Shown piece by piece: positions 41,025 through 49,576 of a stretch of DNA of 64,000 nt (positions are counted from its first letter, which is position 1; each line of letters begins with the position of its first letter). Below the pieces are notes generated by a model, which ran no database searches, had not been told where the DNA came from, and saw only the letters and a list, made by a program, of their open reading frames with translations. Both the position numbers and the translations under genes were made by a program. The stretch comes from an uncultured Colwellia sp. (GTDB lineage Bacteria; Pseudomonadota; Gammaproteobacteria; Enterobacterales; Alteromonadaceae), in assembly GCA_913058245.1 (NCBI GenBank), contig CAJXQJ010000012.1, forward strand, positions 1 to 64,000, in the 5' to 3' direction.

Positions 41025-42985
41025 TTGCTGCACCTCAGCCTGCTTTCATATCCCCGCTAAGTATCGTTCGCCGCACCATACAACCTTATTGGCTATTAGT
41101 GCGCTTTGCTTTTTTTGCTCTCATTCTATTGTCTGTAAGCCGTGTTCTCTTAATGGCATGGCAAAGTGACAGAGTACAAAGCTTTGATAATTGGCTGACG
41201 ATATTTACCAATGGTCTACGTATTGATATTTCCTCAATAAGTTATTTACTCATTATTCCCGTATTGCTAACAGCATTAGCACTTTTTATTGGCCGAGGTA
41301 CAACAATATTAAATATTTTCGTTCGTTTCTGGCTAACAGCCATGATGATGCTTTTAGTCTTCATGGAGGTACTGACACCAACCTTCATTTTAGAATACGA
41401 TTTACGCCCAAACCGCCTATTTATTGAGTATCTAATTTACCCTAAAGAAGTGTTCTCTATGTTATGGACAGGTTACAAGTTAGAGATACTGCTTAGTACA
41501 GTAGCATTAACTATAACTTTCATCGCAACACATAAATCTCTAGATAATATGCATGAAAAGCCGGAGAAGTTAACCTTATTGATAAAATCTATTTCAACAA
41601 TAATGTTAATTTTATTACTATTTATTGGGGCTCGCTCTACCCTTGGTCATCGTCCAATCAACCCAGCTATGATGTCGTTCTCCACAGATCATTTACTCAA
41701 TGACCTGACATTAAACTCTAGTTATTCAGCTATTTATGCCGCATTACAAATGGTGAATGATAAATCGAGCGAGCAGTACTACGGAAAAATGTCAGATCAA
41801 CAAGTTATTGATACCGTACAATCGTTGACCCTAAATGAAAAAGCTTCTTTTACCAAACTGCAGCAACCTTCATCATCTTATAAACAAGCCAGTTATGTTG
41901 GTAAAGCTAAAAACCTTGTTATTGTTTTACAAGAAAGTTTAGGGGCTCGTTATGTTGGTAGCTTAGGTGGCCTGCCACTGACACCAAACTTAGACAAACT
42001 AATGCAACAAGGTTGGAACTTTAATCAGCTCTATGCCACTGGTACTCGTTCAGTACGAGGAATAGAAGCCGTGATCACCGGCTTTACACCAACACCAGCA
42101 CGTGCAGTTGTTAAATTAGATAAATCACAAAAGAACTTCTTCACTATTGCCAACTTCCTTGCAAAGCAGGGCTACCACACCCAATTTATTTATGGCGGTG
42201 AAAGTCACTTTGACAATATGAAAAGCTTTTTTCTCGGCAATGGCTTTCAAGAAATCATCGATTCAGATGATTTTGACAATATAGGTTTTGAAGGTTCGTG
42301 GGGCGCTTCTGATGAAGACTTATTTAACCAGGCCGATAGAGAATTAACAGCACTTGCTGCGTCTGACAAACCATTCTTCAGTTTAGTTTTCACCAGTTCA
42401 AACCATAGCCCTTACGAATTTCCTGATAATAAAATTGAACTGTATGATAGTGAAAAGAATACCCGCAACAATGCAGTAAAATATGCTGACTTTGCACTTG
42501 GACAATTTTTTGCTAGAGCCAAGAAATCTAATTATTGGCAAGATACCGTATTCATTGTTATTGCCGACCACGATTCTAGAGTTGCAGGAGCAAGTTTAGT
42601 ACCCATTGAGCATTTTAGAATACCAGGGGTAATTTTAGGTGATGATATTTCCCCAAGAAATGACCTACGCTTAACTAGCCATATTGACATTGCACCAACA
42701 CTGCTTTCTCTTATTGGCGCTAGTGGCGAGACTCCAATGCTGGGTCATGATATGACAAAACATGTTCCTAAACATAAACAACGAGCCATGATGCAATACG
42801 ACAAAAACTTTGCTTTTATGACGCGTGACTCGGTTACAATTTTACAGCCAGAAAAATCAGCCATGAATTTTGACTATAAAGAACGAAAATTCATTGAAAA
42901 ACCTGTAGATGATAACCTAACAAATGCCGCCAAAGCTAGCGTGATATTTGGTAGTAAAGCGTATAACAAAGGGTGGTATCAATAG
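41012..42985 (+). CDS. LTA-synthase/sulfatase-fold phosphoglycerol transferase-like protein
   Basis: A 657-residue inner-membrane protein: about five N-terminal helices, then a periplasmic alkaline-phosphatase/sulfatase fold. Landmarks are KNLVIVLQESLGARYVG (metal-binding Glu), TPNLDKLMQQG, the presumed nucleophile Thr in YATGTRSVRGIEAV, FFSLVFTSSNHSPYEFP and IADHDSRV. Such enzymes transfer phosphoglycerol (or phosphoethanolamine) from phospholipids to glycans or lipids. ATG 41012 is preferred over 40997 because GGGGGG sits right before it. It is coupled to dgkA and possibly under the divergent RstA-like regulator. Confidence 0.88.
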   Translation: MESIIAAPQPAFISPLSIVRRTIQPYWLLVRFAFFALILLSVSRVLLMAWQSDRVQSFDNWLTIFTNGLRIDISSISYLLIIPVLLTALALFIGRGTTILNIFVRFWLTAMMMLLVFMEVLTPTFILEYDLRPNRLFIEYLIYPKEVFSMLWTGYKLEILLSTVALTITFIATHKSLDNMHEKPEKLTLLIKSISTIMLILLLFIGARSTLGHRPINPAMMSFSTDHLLNDLTLNSSYSAIYAALQMVNDKSSEQYYGKMSDQQVIDTVQSLTLNEKASFTKLQQPSSSYKQASYVGKAKNLVIVLQESLGARYVGSLGGLPLTPNLDKLMQQGWNFNQLYATGTRSVRGIEAVITGFTPTPARAVVKLDKSQKNFFTIANFLAKQGYHTQFIYGGESHFDNMKSFFLGNGFQEIIDSDDFDNIGFEGSWGASDEDLFNQADRELTALAASDKPFFSLVFTSSNHSPYEFPDNKIELYDSEKNTRNNAVKYADFALGQFFARAKKSNYWQDTVFIVIADHDSRVAGASLVPIEHFRIPGVILGDDISPRNDLRLTSHIDIAPTLLSLIGASGETPMLGHDMTKHVPKHKQRAMMQYDKNFAFMTRDSVTILQPEKSAMNFDYKERKFIEKPVDDNLTNAAKASVIFGSKAYNKGWYQ

Positions 42986-43030
42986 CAATTGAAGTCTTGA
43001 GAATATTTTTGAAATCTTAAATCAATATAG

Positions 43031-43066
43031 AAAAACACCAACAAATTAACTTGTTAGTGTTTTTTA
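43031..43066. terminator. Bidirectional terminator after the phosphoglycerol-transferase-like gene
   Basis: AAAAACACCAACAA / TTGTTAGTGTTTTT with one mismatch and a 6-base loop; T runs on both strands. It serves the gene ending at 42985 (+) and the one ending at 43095 (-). Confidence 0.8.
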
Positions 43067-43094
43067 TTACTTCGTGCAGTAATTCGAATAAAGA

Positions 43095-43886
43095 TTAACT
43101 TACTAATTTATCTCGCTGACTTTGATTAAGTTTTTCAACATTACTACCGGAGAGCATCTTTAGTTGAGGTAAAGCAAGTGTGTTAAGTAAACTTGCATTC
43201 AATTTATTCAGTTGCTTAGCATTCAGCTTTTTCAGTTGATTCGGCTGTAACTTATTTAACTCTGTTACCGACAGAGCATTTAATTCGGCAACCGTTAATT
43301 TTTTCTTAGCTAAACTTGAACTTCCTCCACTATTTGCCTGTTCAGTCTTATTACTGCCACCGGCTGACACACTTCCCGAAAACAATTCATTTGCTTGGCC
43401 TGCTTGTACCGAGAAAGTCGATGGCTTCTCTGAACTAACCTGCTCTAGCTGCGATAGCTGCTCCGTTAACTGATTCATTTTTTCAGATAGTTTATCGACT
43501 TGCTTATGCTCGCTTATCGTTAATTTTTCAGTTGCTGACTGATAAATATTATCTGCTTGTTCAAATAACGCTGTTGCTGACTTTTCTTGTGTCGCTGATA
43601 AGTTATCATTTTCAAATAGCGCATCAAGTTTGTTGTGAATATCACTTAATGCCTCACTTTGCTTAGTCGTTAATTTTTGTTCCAGAATAAGGTCAATACT
43701 ATCTGAAGTAGCATCTAACGCCTGCATTAAGCTTGCCATTGAAGAAACATTCACTGCTTGCTTGTTTGATGATTGTAATGTTTGAGATTGATTGACTTCA
43801 TCTTCAGCCGTTGTCGCTTTAATGTCTGACGAACGGCTACCTAATATCTCAGTGGATGTTTGTGCTTTCAATGACTCAATTTCCAT
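43095..43886 (-). CDS. Octapeptide-repeat protein of unknown function
   Basis: A 263-residue protein without signal peptide or membrane helix. Residues about 70-145 hold three degenerate 25-residue helical units (each starting KLT/NLS). A Ser/Gly linker (160-195) follows, and residues 197-260 are eight exact-length octapeptides with consensus L-x-x-x-x-L-N-K (LTVAELNA, LSVTELNK, LQPNQLKK, LNAKQLNK, LNASLLNT, LALPQLKM, LSGSNVEK, LNQSQRDK). Such L(x4)L repeats suggest a short superhelical solenoid. No family or function was recognised. It is isolated between two terminators. Confidence 0.72.
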   Translation of the reverse strand: MEIESLKAQTSTEILGSRSSDIKATTAEDEVNQSQTLQSSNKQAVNVSSMASLMQALDATSDSIDLILEQKLTTKQSEALSDIHNKLDALFENDNLSATQEKSATALFEQADNIYQSATEKLTISEHKQVDKLSEKMNQLTEQLSQLEQVSSEKPSTFSVQAGQANELFSGSVSAGGSNKTEQANSGGSSSLAKKKLTVAELNALSVTELNKLQPNQLKKLNAKQLNKLNASLLNTLALPQLKMLSGSNVEKLNQSQRDKLVS

Positions 43887-43928
43887 ATTTAACCCTTACT
43901 ATATTGTCGCGATTTAAGTTTTTAAAAT

Positions 43929-43974
43929 GAAAAAGGCCTCTCACCAATGTTAGTTAGTATTAGAAGCCTTTTTC
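43929..43974 (-). terminator. Terminator of the lipoprotein gene at 43995
   Basis: GAAAAAGGC / GCCTTTTTC arms around a long, partly structured loop. It lies 20 bases past the stop of the minus-strand gene and before the octapeptide-repeat gene. Confidence 0.7.
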
Positions 43975-43994
43975 TATTGGATTGTTGATACTGC

Positions 43995-45224
43995 TTATAA
44001 ATTCGCAGTTTCAAGGGTTACGTCTGTAAACGCTATTTTTTCGATGGCTGTTAAGGTATTCGTGCCGTCACGATTATCTTGAAGGTCTTGCACTGTCACG
44101 ACATCGTTCTCTTTAGTTATTTTGTATTCTGCTGATGAGCCAGAGAAAGTAACCAAATTAGCACCTGCATTACCGGTAATATCATTATCTCGTTGATTAA
44201 CAATGACATTACTATCATTCGCCCCCGTTAAAGTAATATCTTTGAGGTATTGTGAGTGATGACTATATTTGACCTCGTCATTAAAAACTAAGCTAAAATC
44301 ACCGGTAAAGCTTTCGTCAATACGGGCGTTATAAGTCAGGTATGGATGAAAGAATTTATTATCCATAATAGCTGCACCTTCTGGATCTTTTGTTGCGAGG
44401 TCTGTACGACCTTTAGCAATATACATTCCCCACATTCCGTATGGGCTGTCATAAGCTCCCCAAAGGCCGTAATAAGTGTCGATGACTGAAGCTAAATATT
44501 CTTGCGACAAACTATTCTCTGCTGTTAATTCGGCAATCCAGCTCGCTTGCTCAGCAGGCCATGCCCAAAGTTTTCCCGATAAAGCAGTAATTTGTGCTGC
44601 GCGAATTTCGGCTTGGTATTCAGGTAAAGCGCCAATAAAAGAAGGGCCTTGGTCAACACCAATACCGTAATCGTGCACCATATGAAGAATTTCTTCATAC
44701 GAAGCATCACGATGTTCGTAATTTTGGTTAACATACCAACTGTGCCCTTCAACTTGCATCTCTCCATAATAGAGGGGCTGGCCATCAAGCTCTGCAGCGG
44801 CATTTGTGCCGTCATCAACTCCATTCAATAATAATAATACGGCATTATTTTCTGCCATTTTATTCGCTACGGCACTTTTATCTGCGCCATACATTGAACC
44901 AGGATAATCAGTTAAATAGTGCTGCAATATATTACGAGAACGTACAATTTGACTTTCTAAGATGCCATCTTGAGCAACAATATGAATAGCGCCGCCATTA
45001 GGTGTTGCCACCTTGGTATAGCGATCAAACTTTAATGCTGAGCTATAAGTGGCTTTCAATTCAGCGGGAACTTCAGATATGCCCAAGTCATTTGAGGCAG
45101 GGCTTGGCGTGGGTGCTGGCGCAGGCGTAGGAACAGGACTCGTAGTAGATTTTGTCGAACTACCACCACATGCCATAAGGGTACTAGCTAAAATAGTACA
45201 GGTAATTAAATTCTTGAATCTCAT
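43995..45224 (-). CDS. Lipoprotein with RTX-like C-terminal segment, unknown function
   Basis: A 409-residue protein with lipoprotein signal MRFKNLITCTILASTLMAC (lipobox LMAC), a Pro/Ala/Thr/Ser linker (PVPTPAPAPTPSPA), a central domain and a C-terminal part like the Ca2+-binding RTX/VCBS-type tail (NDITGNAGANLVTFSGSSAEYKI ... NTLTAIEKIAFTD). The centre contains SYEEILHMVHDYGIG, which puts Glu and two His near each other as in some metal sites but is not a canonical HExxH. It may be a surface-exposed enzyme or binding protein. Its ribosome site lies inside a strong hairpin (45228-45263). Confidence 0.75.
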   Translation of the reverse strand: MRFKNLITCTILASTLMACGGSSTKSTTSPVPTPAPAPTPSPASNDLGISEVPAELKATYSSALKFDRYTKVATPNGGAIHIVAQDGILESQIVRSRNILQHYLTDYPGSMYGADKSAVANKMAENNAVLLLLNGVDDGTNAAAELDGQPLYYGEMQVEGHSWYVNQNYEHRDASYEEILHMVHDYGIGVDQGPSFIGALPEYQAEIRAAQITALSGKLWAWPAEQASWIAELTAENSLSQEYLASVIDTYYGLWGAYDSPYGMWGMYIAKGRTDLATKDPEGAAIMDNKFFHPYLTYNARIDESFTGDFSLVFNDEVKYSHHSQYLKDITLTGANDSNVIVNQRDNDITGNAGANLVTFSGSSAEYKITKENDVVTVQDLQDNRDGTNTLTAIEKIAFTDVTLETANL

Positions 45225-45227
45225 GTT

Positions 45228-45263
45228 AAACTGCCTTTAGTTGACGTTAATTAAAGGCAGTTT
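45228..45263 (-). promoter_or_regulatory. 5' leader hairpin covering the ribosome-binding site
   Basis: Perfect 12-bp arms AAACTGCCTTTA / TAAAGGCAGTTT around a 12-base loop, ending three bases before the ATG at 45224. The only Shine-Dalgarno-like sequence (AAAGG) lies in the 3' arm, nine bases before the ATG. There is no T tract, so a translational switch is more likely than a terminator. Confidence 0.7.
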
Positions 45264-45479
45264 ATAAAAACATAAGTTTAATGTTTGTAAGGCTAAGTAA
45301 GGCTATCGCACAAAAATCAAACTATTCTGCAAAAACAAGTAACTTAAAACAACAATTTTGTTAGTACTAGCTTGAATACTAAAGATTAAATTAGCGCTTA
45401 CAATTGCTTACTTTCTCCTTTGCTTTAAAAATAACAAACATGCTCAACAAAGGGCTTGTCCTATTATATAGATTAGAAT

Positions 45480-46079
45480 TTAGGCAAATGTTGTTGCCGC
45501 TAATGTCTCACCATTCATACTGCCGGTTACAGCTGCAACATAAGCTTTAGCTGTATCTACTGCTGATAGTCCACTTTCGGTATCCATCCCCATCATAGCC
45601 ATAGTTTCTTTAACAAATATTGGTGAAACAGCATTAAAACGTATCCCTTCTAACTCTAGTGATGCAGCTTTTACAAAGCTCCCTAACGCCCCGTTGGCCA
45701 TACTAATCACGCCACTACCTTGCATTGGCTCTTGCGCTAAAACTCCTGATGTAATGGTAACTGAGCCATTCTCGTTAAGGTAATCTTGCCCCAAGCGCAT
45801 TAAATTAATTTGGCCCATAAGCTTATTATCAAGTGCAAGCGCATAGTCAGCATCCGTTAATTCATGCAAGGGGGCAAAGTTAGCTAGGCCAGCAGTTGAT
45901 ACAATAGCGTCAATCTTACCAACTTTTTCAAACATGGCTTCAATAGAAGCTTTATCGCCAATATCAACATTAACATCACCACCAGAGTAGTTTGCTCCAA
46001 TAACGGTATGCTCATTATTAAGTGCCTTTGCTACTGCTTGACCAATTGTGCCGCTTGCGCCAATAAGTAAAATTTTCAT
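45480..46079 (-). CDS. Short-chain dehydrogenase/reductase
   Basis: A 199-residue SDR-type oxidoreductase with N-terminal NAD(P) motif GASGTIG, acidic VNVDIGDKASIEAMF and STAGLANFAP (NAG equivalent). The usual YxxxK is degenerate: ITSGVLAQEPMQGSGVISMANGALGSFVKA lacks the Tyr, as in a known group of short SDRs annotated beside LysR regulators. ATG 46079 is preferred over TTG 46091 because GGAGAGA precedes it. It is divergent from the LysR gene, which probably controls it. The substrate is unknown. Confidence 0.85.
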   Translation of the reverse strand: MKILLIGASGTIGQAVAKALNNEHTVIGANYSGGDVNVDIGDKASIEAMFEKVGKIDAIVSTAGLANFAPLHELTDADYALALDNKLMGQINLMRLGQDYLNENGSVTITSGVLAQEPMQGSGVISMANGALGSFVKAASLELEGIRFNAVSPIFVKETMAMMGMDTESGLSAVDTAKAYVAAVTGSMNGETLAATTFA

Positions 46080-46145
46080 GATTCTCTCCAAGTGAATTGT
46101 GTAATTGAGCTTGAAACCAGTATATTTAAACTGTTAAATAAGAAA

Positions 46146-46171
46146 AATAATCACAAAGAGAAATGATTATT
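46146..46171. promoter_or_regulatory. Inverted repeat in the SDR/LysR divergent gap
   Basis: AATAATCA / TGATTATT, perfect 8-bp arms with a 10-base spacer. It lies directly before ATG 46175 of the LysR gene and is a candidate autoregulatory operator. Confidence 0.5.
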
Positions 46172-46174
46172 CTC

Positions 46175-47068
46175 ATGAAAAGAAAAATAGATCTACTCAA
46201 GGCTATGAACACTTTTGTTATGGTGGCAGAAAAAGGCAGTTTCAGTGAGGTTGCGAGAGAGCTCAATATTGTCACCTCTGCAATCAGTCGCCAAGTGTCA
46301 GATATCGAGTCGCATTATGATTGTCAATTACTGTATCGCACGACAAGATCAATGCACTTAACTGCTGAAGGTGTATTCTATATTGAGCGCTTTAAAGACA
46401 TTGTTAGCCGCATTGATGAGTTAGATAACATTGCTCATGAGCGCCAGCAAAAAATTGCCGGTAATATACGAATTTCAGCACCGTTAGGCTCAAGCGAGCT
46501 TGGCGTACTTGAAAGTACCAGTGAATTTGTTAAACAGCATCCTGATGTAAAAGTGTCATGGATGTTTGTTAATCGCTTCGTCAATATGGTTGAAGAGGGT
46601 ATTGATTTAAGTATTAGGGTTGGTGAATTGCCTGACTCAAATTTAATTGCGAGAAAATACTCTACGGTCAACGTTCATTTTGTTGCCAGCCCTCAGTATT
46701 TAAAACAATTTGGTGAACCTGCACACCCCAACGAACTGATAAATCACCAATGCATTCTAGACAGTTCAAATCGCCTACCTGGTAGATGGCGTTATATGGA
46801 AAACGATAAAGAGCAGCTTGTTGCTGTTTCGGCTTTTATAGAAGCGAATGATGGCGAAGTAACAGCAAGGCTTGCCGCCGATGGCCATGGTATTGCACTG
46901 CTACCAACATTTTTAATGCAATCCTATTTAGATAAAGGGCAACTTGTTCCGGTTTTAAAAGCATTTGAATTTAAACCGTCGCCCGTTTCACTGATATTTC
47001 CAGCCAATAAATTAGCGAACTCAACACTTAAGGCATTAATCAACTATTTACTGGAAAATAAAAAATAA
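46175..47068 (+). CDS. LysR-family transcriptional regulator
   Basis: A regulator of about 297 residues. The N-terminal winged HTH reads LLKAMNTFVMVAEKGSFSEVARELNIVTSAISRQVSDIESHYDCQLL (residues about 5-52 overall), then RTTRSMHLTAEG. The C-terminal inducer-binding domain follows the CrgA/AaeR-like pattern (GNIRISAPLGSSELG, DLSIRVGELPDSNLIARK, GHGIALLPTFL). ATG 46175 is preferred because the alternative ATG 46163 falls within the inverted repeat and has poorer spacing to AAGAGA. It probably activates or represses the divergent SDR gene. Confidence 0.92.
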   Translation: MKRKIDLLKAMNTFVMVAEKGSFSEVARELNIVTSAISRQVSDIESHYDCQLLYRTTRSMHLTAEGVFYIERFKDIVSRIDELDNIAHERQQKIAGNIRISAPLGSSELGVLESTSEFVKQHPDVKVSWMFVNRFVNMVEEGIDLSIRVGELPDSNLIARKYSTVNVHFVASPQYLKQFGEPAHPNELINHQCILDSSNRLPGRWRYMENDKEQLVAVSAFIEANDGEVTARLAADGHGIALLPTFLMQSYLDKGQLVPVLKAFEFKPSPVSLIFPANKLANSTLKALINYLLENKK

Positions 47069-47172
47069 GGTAAAAATATTCGCATGTTATTGGTTATAAA
47101 TAAAAAAGCAGCAAATTTTCATCTACAGCTTATTTATGATCAAGAATCAGGTTATTTACTATCAAATTAAAT

Positions 47173-47772
47173 TTAAAATTTACGACGTAACATGAATCCC
47201 AATGCACCTAAAGCAAATATTGCGACTGTTTTAGGCTCTGAAACCGAAGCCGATTTCAATGAGTCTGTTGATAATATAGACGTCTCTTGTGTTGCATGAT
47301 TAGTAAATCGTACGGTGCTTAAGCCATCACAACAATTCTCAGCAAAAAATACATCAATGGTGTGAGCGCCTATGGAAAAATCGTATGTATCGATACTAAA
47401 TACATCTGAGTGCTGCCAATTTCTAGTCCACCAAAGGTTATCACTTCTATCCACTAAAAGGTTACCATCGATAAACAATTCAGCACCATAGCCAGCATCT
47501 AAGCCAAAATCAAAACTCCAAAATCCTTGTTTAGCTAAGTTGAAATCAATACTTAAATGACCAATCGTATTTCGACCAATATCAATAAGCTCAAATTTTT
47601 CAAGCTCACGTGACCTTACCTTATTTGAATTCGCAAGCCATGAAGATTGTAAGTCACCTGTTAATTGCTCTCCACTTAAGCTCTTAGTATCGAAAGAAAT
47701 CAAACTAGCGTATGAGCTTTGGCTCACCATCAAAGAAATGAAAATAAAAACAGTAGTGATAAATTTAACCAT
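47173..47772 (-). CDS. CCXG-type PEP-CTERM surface/exported protein
   Basis: A 199-residue exported protein. A signal peptide (MVKFITTVFIFISLMVSQSSYA) is followed by a beta-rich domain with the FFAENCCDGLSTVRF motif that marks the CCXG PEP-CTERM family. The C-terminus VSEPKTVAIFALGALGFMLRRKF is a sorting signal: SEP motif (variant of PEP), hydrophobic helix, basic end. Such proteins are processed by an exosortase, which is not in this window. ATG 47772 is preferred over 47790 since GAGAGG lies at the right distance. Confidence 0.85.
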   Translation of the reverse strand: MVKFITTVFIFISLMVSQSSYASLISFDTKSLSGEQLTGDLQSSWLANSNKVRSRELEKFELIDIGRNTIGHLSIDFNLAKQGFWSFDFGLDAGYGAELFIDGNLLVDRSDNLWWTRNWQHSDVFSIDTYDFSIGAHTIDVFFAENCCDGLSTVRFTNHATQETSILSTDSLKSASVSEPKTVAIFALGALGFMLRRKF

Positions 47773-47890
47773 GTTACACCTCTCATGCATTCAATATTAC
47801 TGAGTGTGAGGTAATGCTACATGGTCGGTGACACTAAAAATATGGCCGAACTGTCCACGTATAAAATAAAGATTTCAGTGAAAATTCCTA

Positions 47891-49276
47891 TTATTTGGCA
47901 ATACGGCCTTTAATATCTCGATATTGTGATAGAGCTTTCTGTAACATTCGCGTATCAAAAGCATTTTGCATTTCTGATAACAGTTCACCTGCGCGCTCTT
48001 GTTGATTATTAGCAGCAATTTTTACCCAAGCAAAAGCCTTTAAATATAAAGCTTCATCTTCAAGGTATTGTGCTTGTTGAATTAAAGCAATAGCTAAATC
48101 AAGCTGTGCAACGGGTAAATCAAGAAGTGCAGCCTGCTTTAATAGAGGAATAGCTTTGTCATAATCTTTATCTTTTAGAAACTGCCAACCTTTAGCATGA
48201 AAGCTAACAGCTTTTGAAGAAGCTTTATAAACTTTCTCCTCTCCTTGCTCTATTTTATTTAGACCAATTACTTCAGAATGATCATCTTTATTGTTTTGAT
48301 ACTGTTGTTGCCAAAACGCTAACTGTTCAGCATTTTTCTTAACCAGCTTTCCTTCTTGATAAATTGACACTACTTTCTGTGCAGCAGATTTAGAACCTAA
48401 TTTCGCAACACTTTCCAATATTGATAAACCTCTTTTAACTTCCTCCTGCTTTTCAGAAGATAACAGAAGCCCAGCCAAATTTTCTCCAGCAATTACATTG
48501 CCTGTTTTATAACTTAGCTCAAACCATTTTTGTGCTTTTACTAAATCAACTTTTGTTCCAAGCCCTAATTTATATATTAGCCCCAATTTTGATTGAGCTT
48601 CAGGGTTTCTATGCTCGGCAGCTCTAATCAAATAATAATAAGCTCGCTCATAATCTTGATAAACTATGTCACCACTAAAGTACATATTACCGAGTAAATT
48701 TTGTGCCTCTATATGATCTTCATCAGCGGCCATTCTAAGCCACTTAACCAAAGCATTATCATTCGTTTTTACACGTTTTTTTTCACTATAAGCAGTCACC
48801 AATTGCACCATTGCAGGCACATAACCAAGTAACGCTGATTTTTCCAAAAACTCGATATATGCCTTATCGTTTTTCGTTAACATAGCAAAGTGATATGGCG
48901 CATCGGTCAATGAATCTTTAGTTGCTCCCTCTGCCGCTATCTTAAAATAATGCTCTGCTTGTTGATGATCTACTACATGTTCTTGCTGTCCCATATACAG
49001 AACACCCAAGATATAAGCAGACTTCACCTTAATTCCATCTTCGCTATAGTTATCAGCCAATTTCTTAAACAAATTGACAGCTTTTTCAGGATTTTTGGTC
49101 ACGCCTTGAGAGCCATTTAAATAGACATGAGCGAGTTCGAACGCTATTTTATCGTCTAGCTTCGCCTCTTTTTCAAAGTAAGCTAATTGAGCGGCTGATA
49201 AATTATTGGCTACAGCGGAGTTTGTGCCACATAGCACTAGTCCAACGAAGATAACGCCAAAAACAAACTTATTCAC
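47891..49276 (-). CDS. Sel1-repeat (TPR-like) periplasmic protein
   Basis: A 461-residue exported protein with a signal peptide (about 1-23, ending AVA) and at least seven Sel1-like repeats: FELAHVYLNGSQGVTKNPEKAVNLFKKLAD, YILGVLYMGQQEHVVDHQQAEHYFKIAAEG, NLLGNMYFSGDIVYQDYERAYYYLIRAAEH and SKLGLIYKLGLGTKVDLVKAQKWFELSYKT among them. Such alpha-solenoids mediate protein contacts, often in envelope assembly or signalling. The partner is not evident. It precedes glmS on the same strand but is separated from it by a terminator. Confidence 0.88.
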   Translation of the reverse strand: MNKFVFGVIFVGLVLCGTNSAVANNLSAAQLAYFEKEAKLDDKIAFELAHVYLNGSQGVTKNPEKAVNLFKKLADNYSEDGIKVKSAYILGVLYMGQQEHVVDHQQAEHYFKIAAEGATKDSLTDAPYHFAMLTKNDKAYIEFLEKSALLGYVPAMVQLVTAYSEKKRVKTNDNALVKWLRMAADEDHIEAQNLLGNMYFSGDIVYQDYERAYYYLIRAAEHRNPEAQSKLGLIYKLGLGTKVDLVKAQKWFELSYKTGNVIAGENLAGLLLSSEKQEEVKRGLSILESVAKLGSKSAAQKVVSIYQEGKLVKKNAEQLAFWQQQYQNNKDDHSEVIGLNKIEQGEEKVYKASSKAVSFHAKGWQFLKDKDYDKAIPLLKQAALLDLPVAQLDLAIALIQQAQYLEDEALYLKAFAWVKIAANNQQERAGELLSEMQNAFDTRMLQKALSQYRDIKGRIAK

Positions 49277-49576
49277 TAGTACTACTCTCCTAATATTTTA
49301 TTAATTAAACCAATAAATTAAGTTAGCAAATACTACAGATTTCCTAACTTACTGCAAGAAAAGCTACTACTGTATTTCTTATTCAGCGTTATCGTTTAAC
49401 AAAGGTATTAACAGAGTGGGTGTCTTTATTATTCCAAGGAACTAATAAAGGCATAACATGTTAAGTAATCGCTCAAACTTAAAATAATAAAAAAGCAGCC
49501 TTATAAGCTGCTTTTATTAAATTGATAATTTAAATTTTAAGACATGTGCTCAACCTAAAAATTATTAATTATTACA
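49277..49576. other. 300-base gap between the Sel1-repeat gene and glmS
   Basis: Contains the leader of the Sel1-repeat gene (49277 onward), no ORF or RNA gene that can be supported, and the glmS terminator at 49491-49515. Confidence 0.6.
49491..49515 (-). terminator. glmS terminator
   Basis: AAAAGCAGC / GCTGCTTTT with a 7-base loop, flanked by A and T runs. It lies about 60 bases past the glmS stop. Confidence 0.85.

Noticed and set aside
44476..44989. Several overlapping plus- and minus-strand ORFs of 60-99 codons
   Set aside because: They are shadows of the lipoprotein gene at 43995-45224 with no independent ribosome sites or family features.
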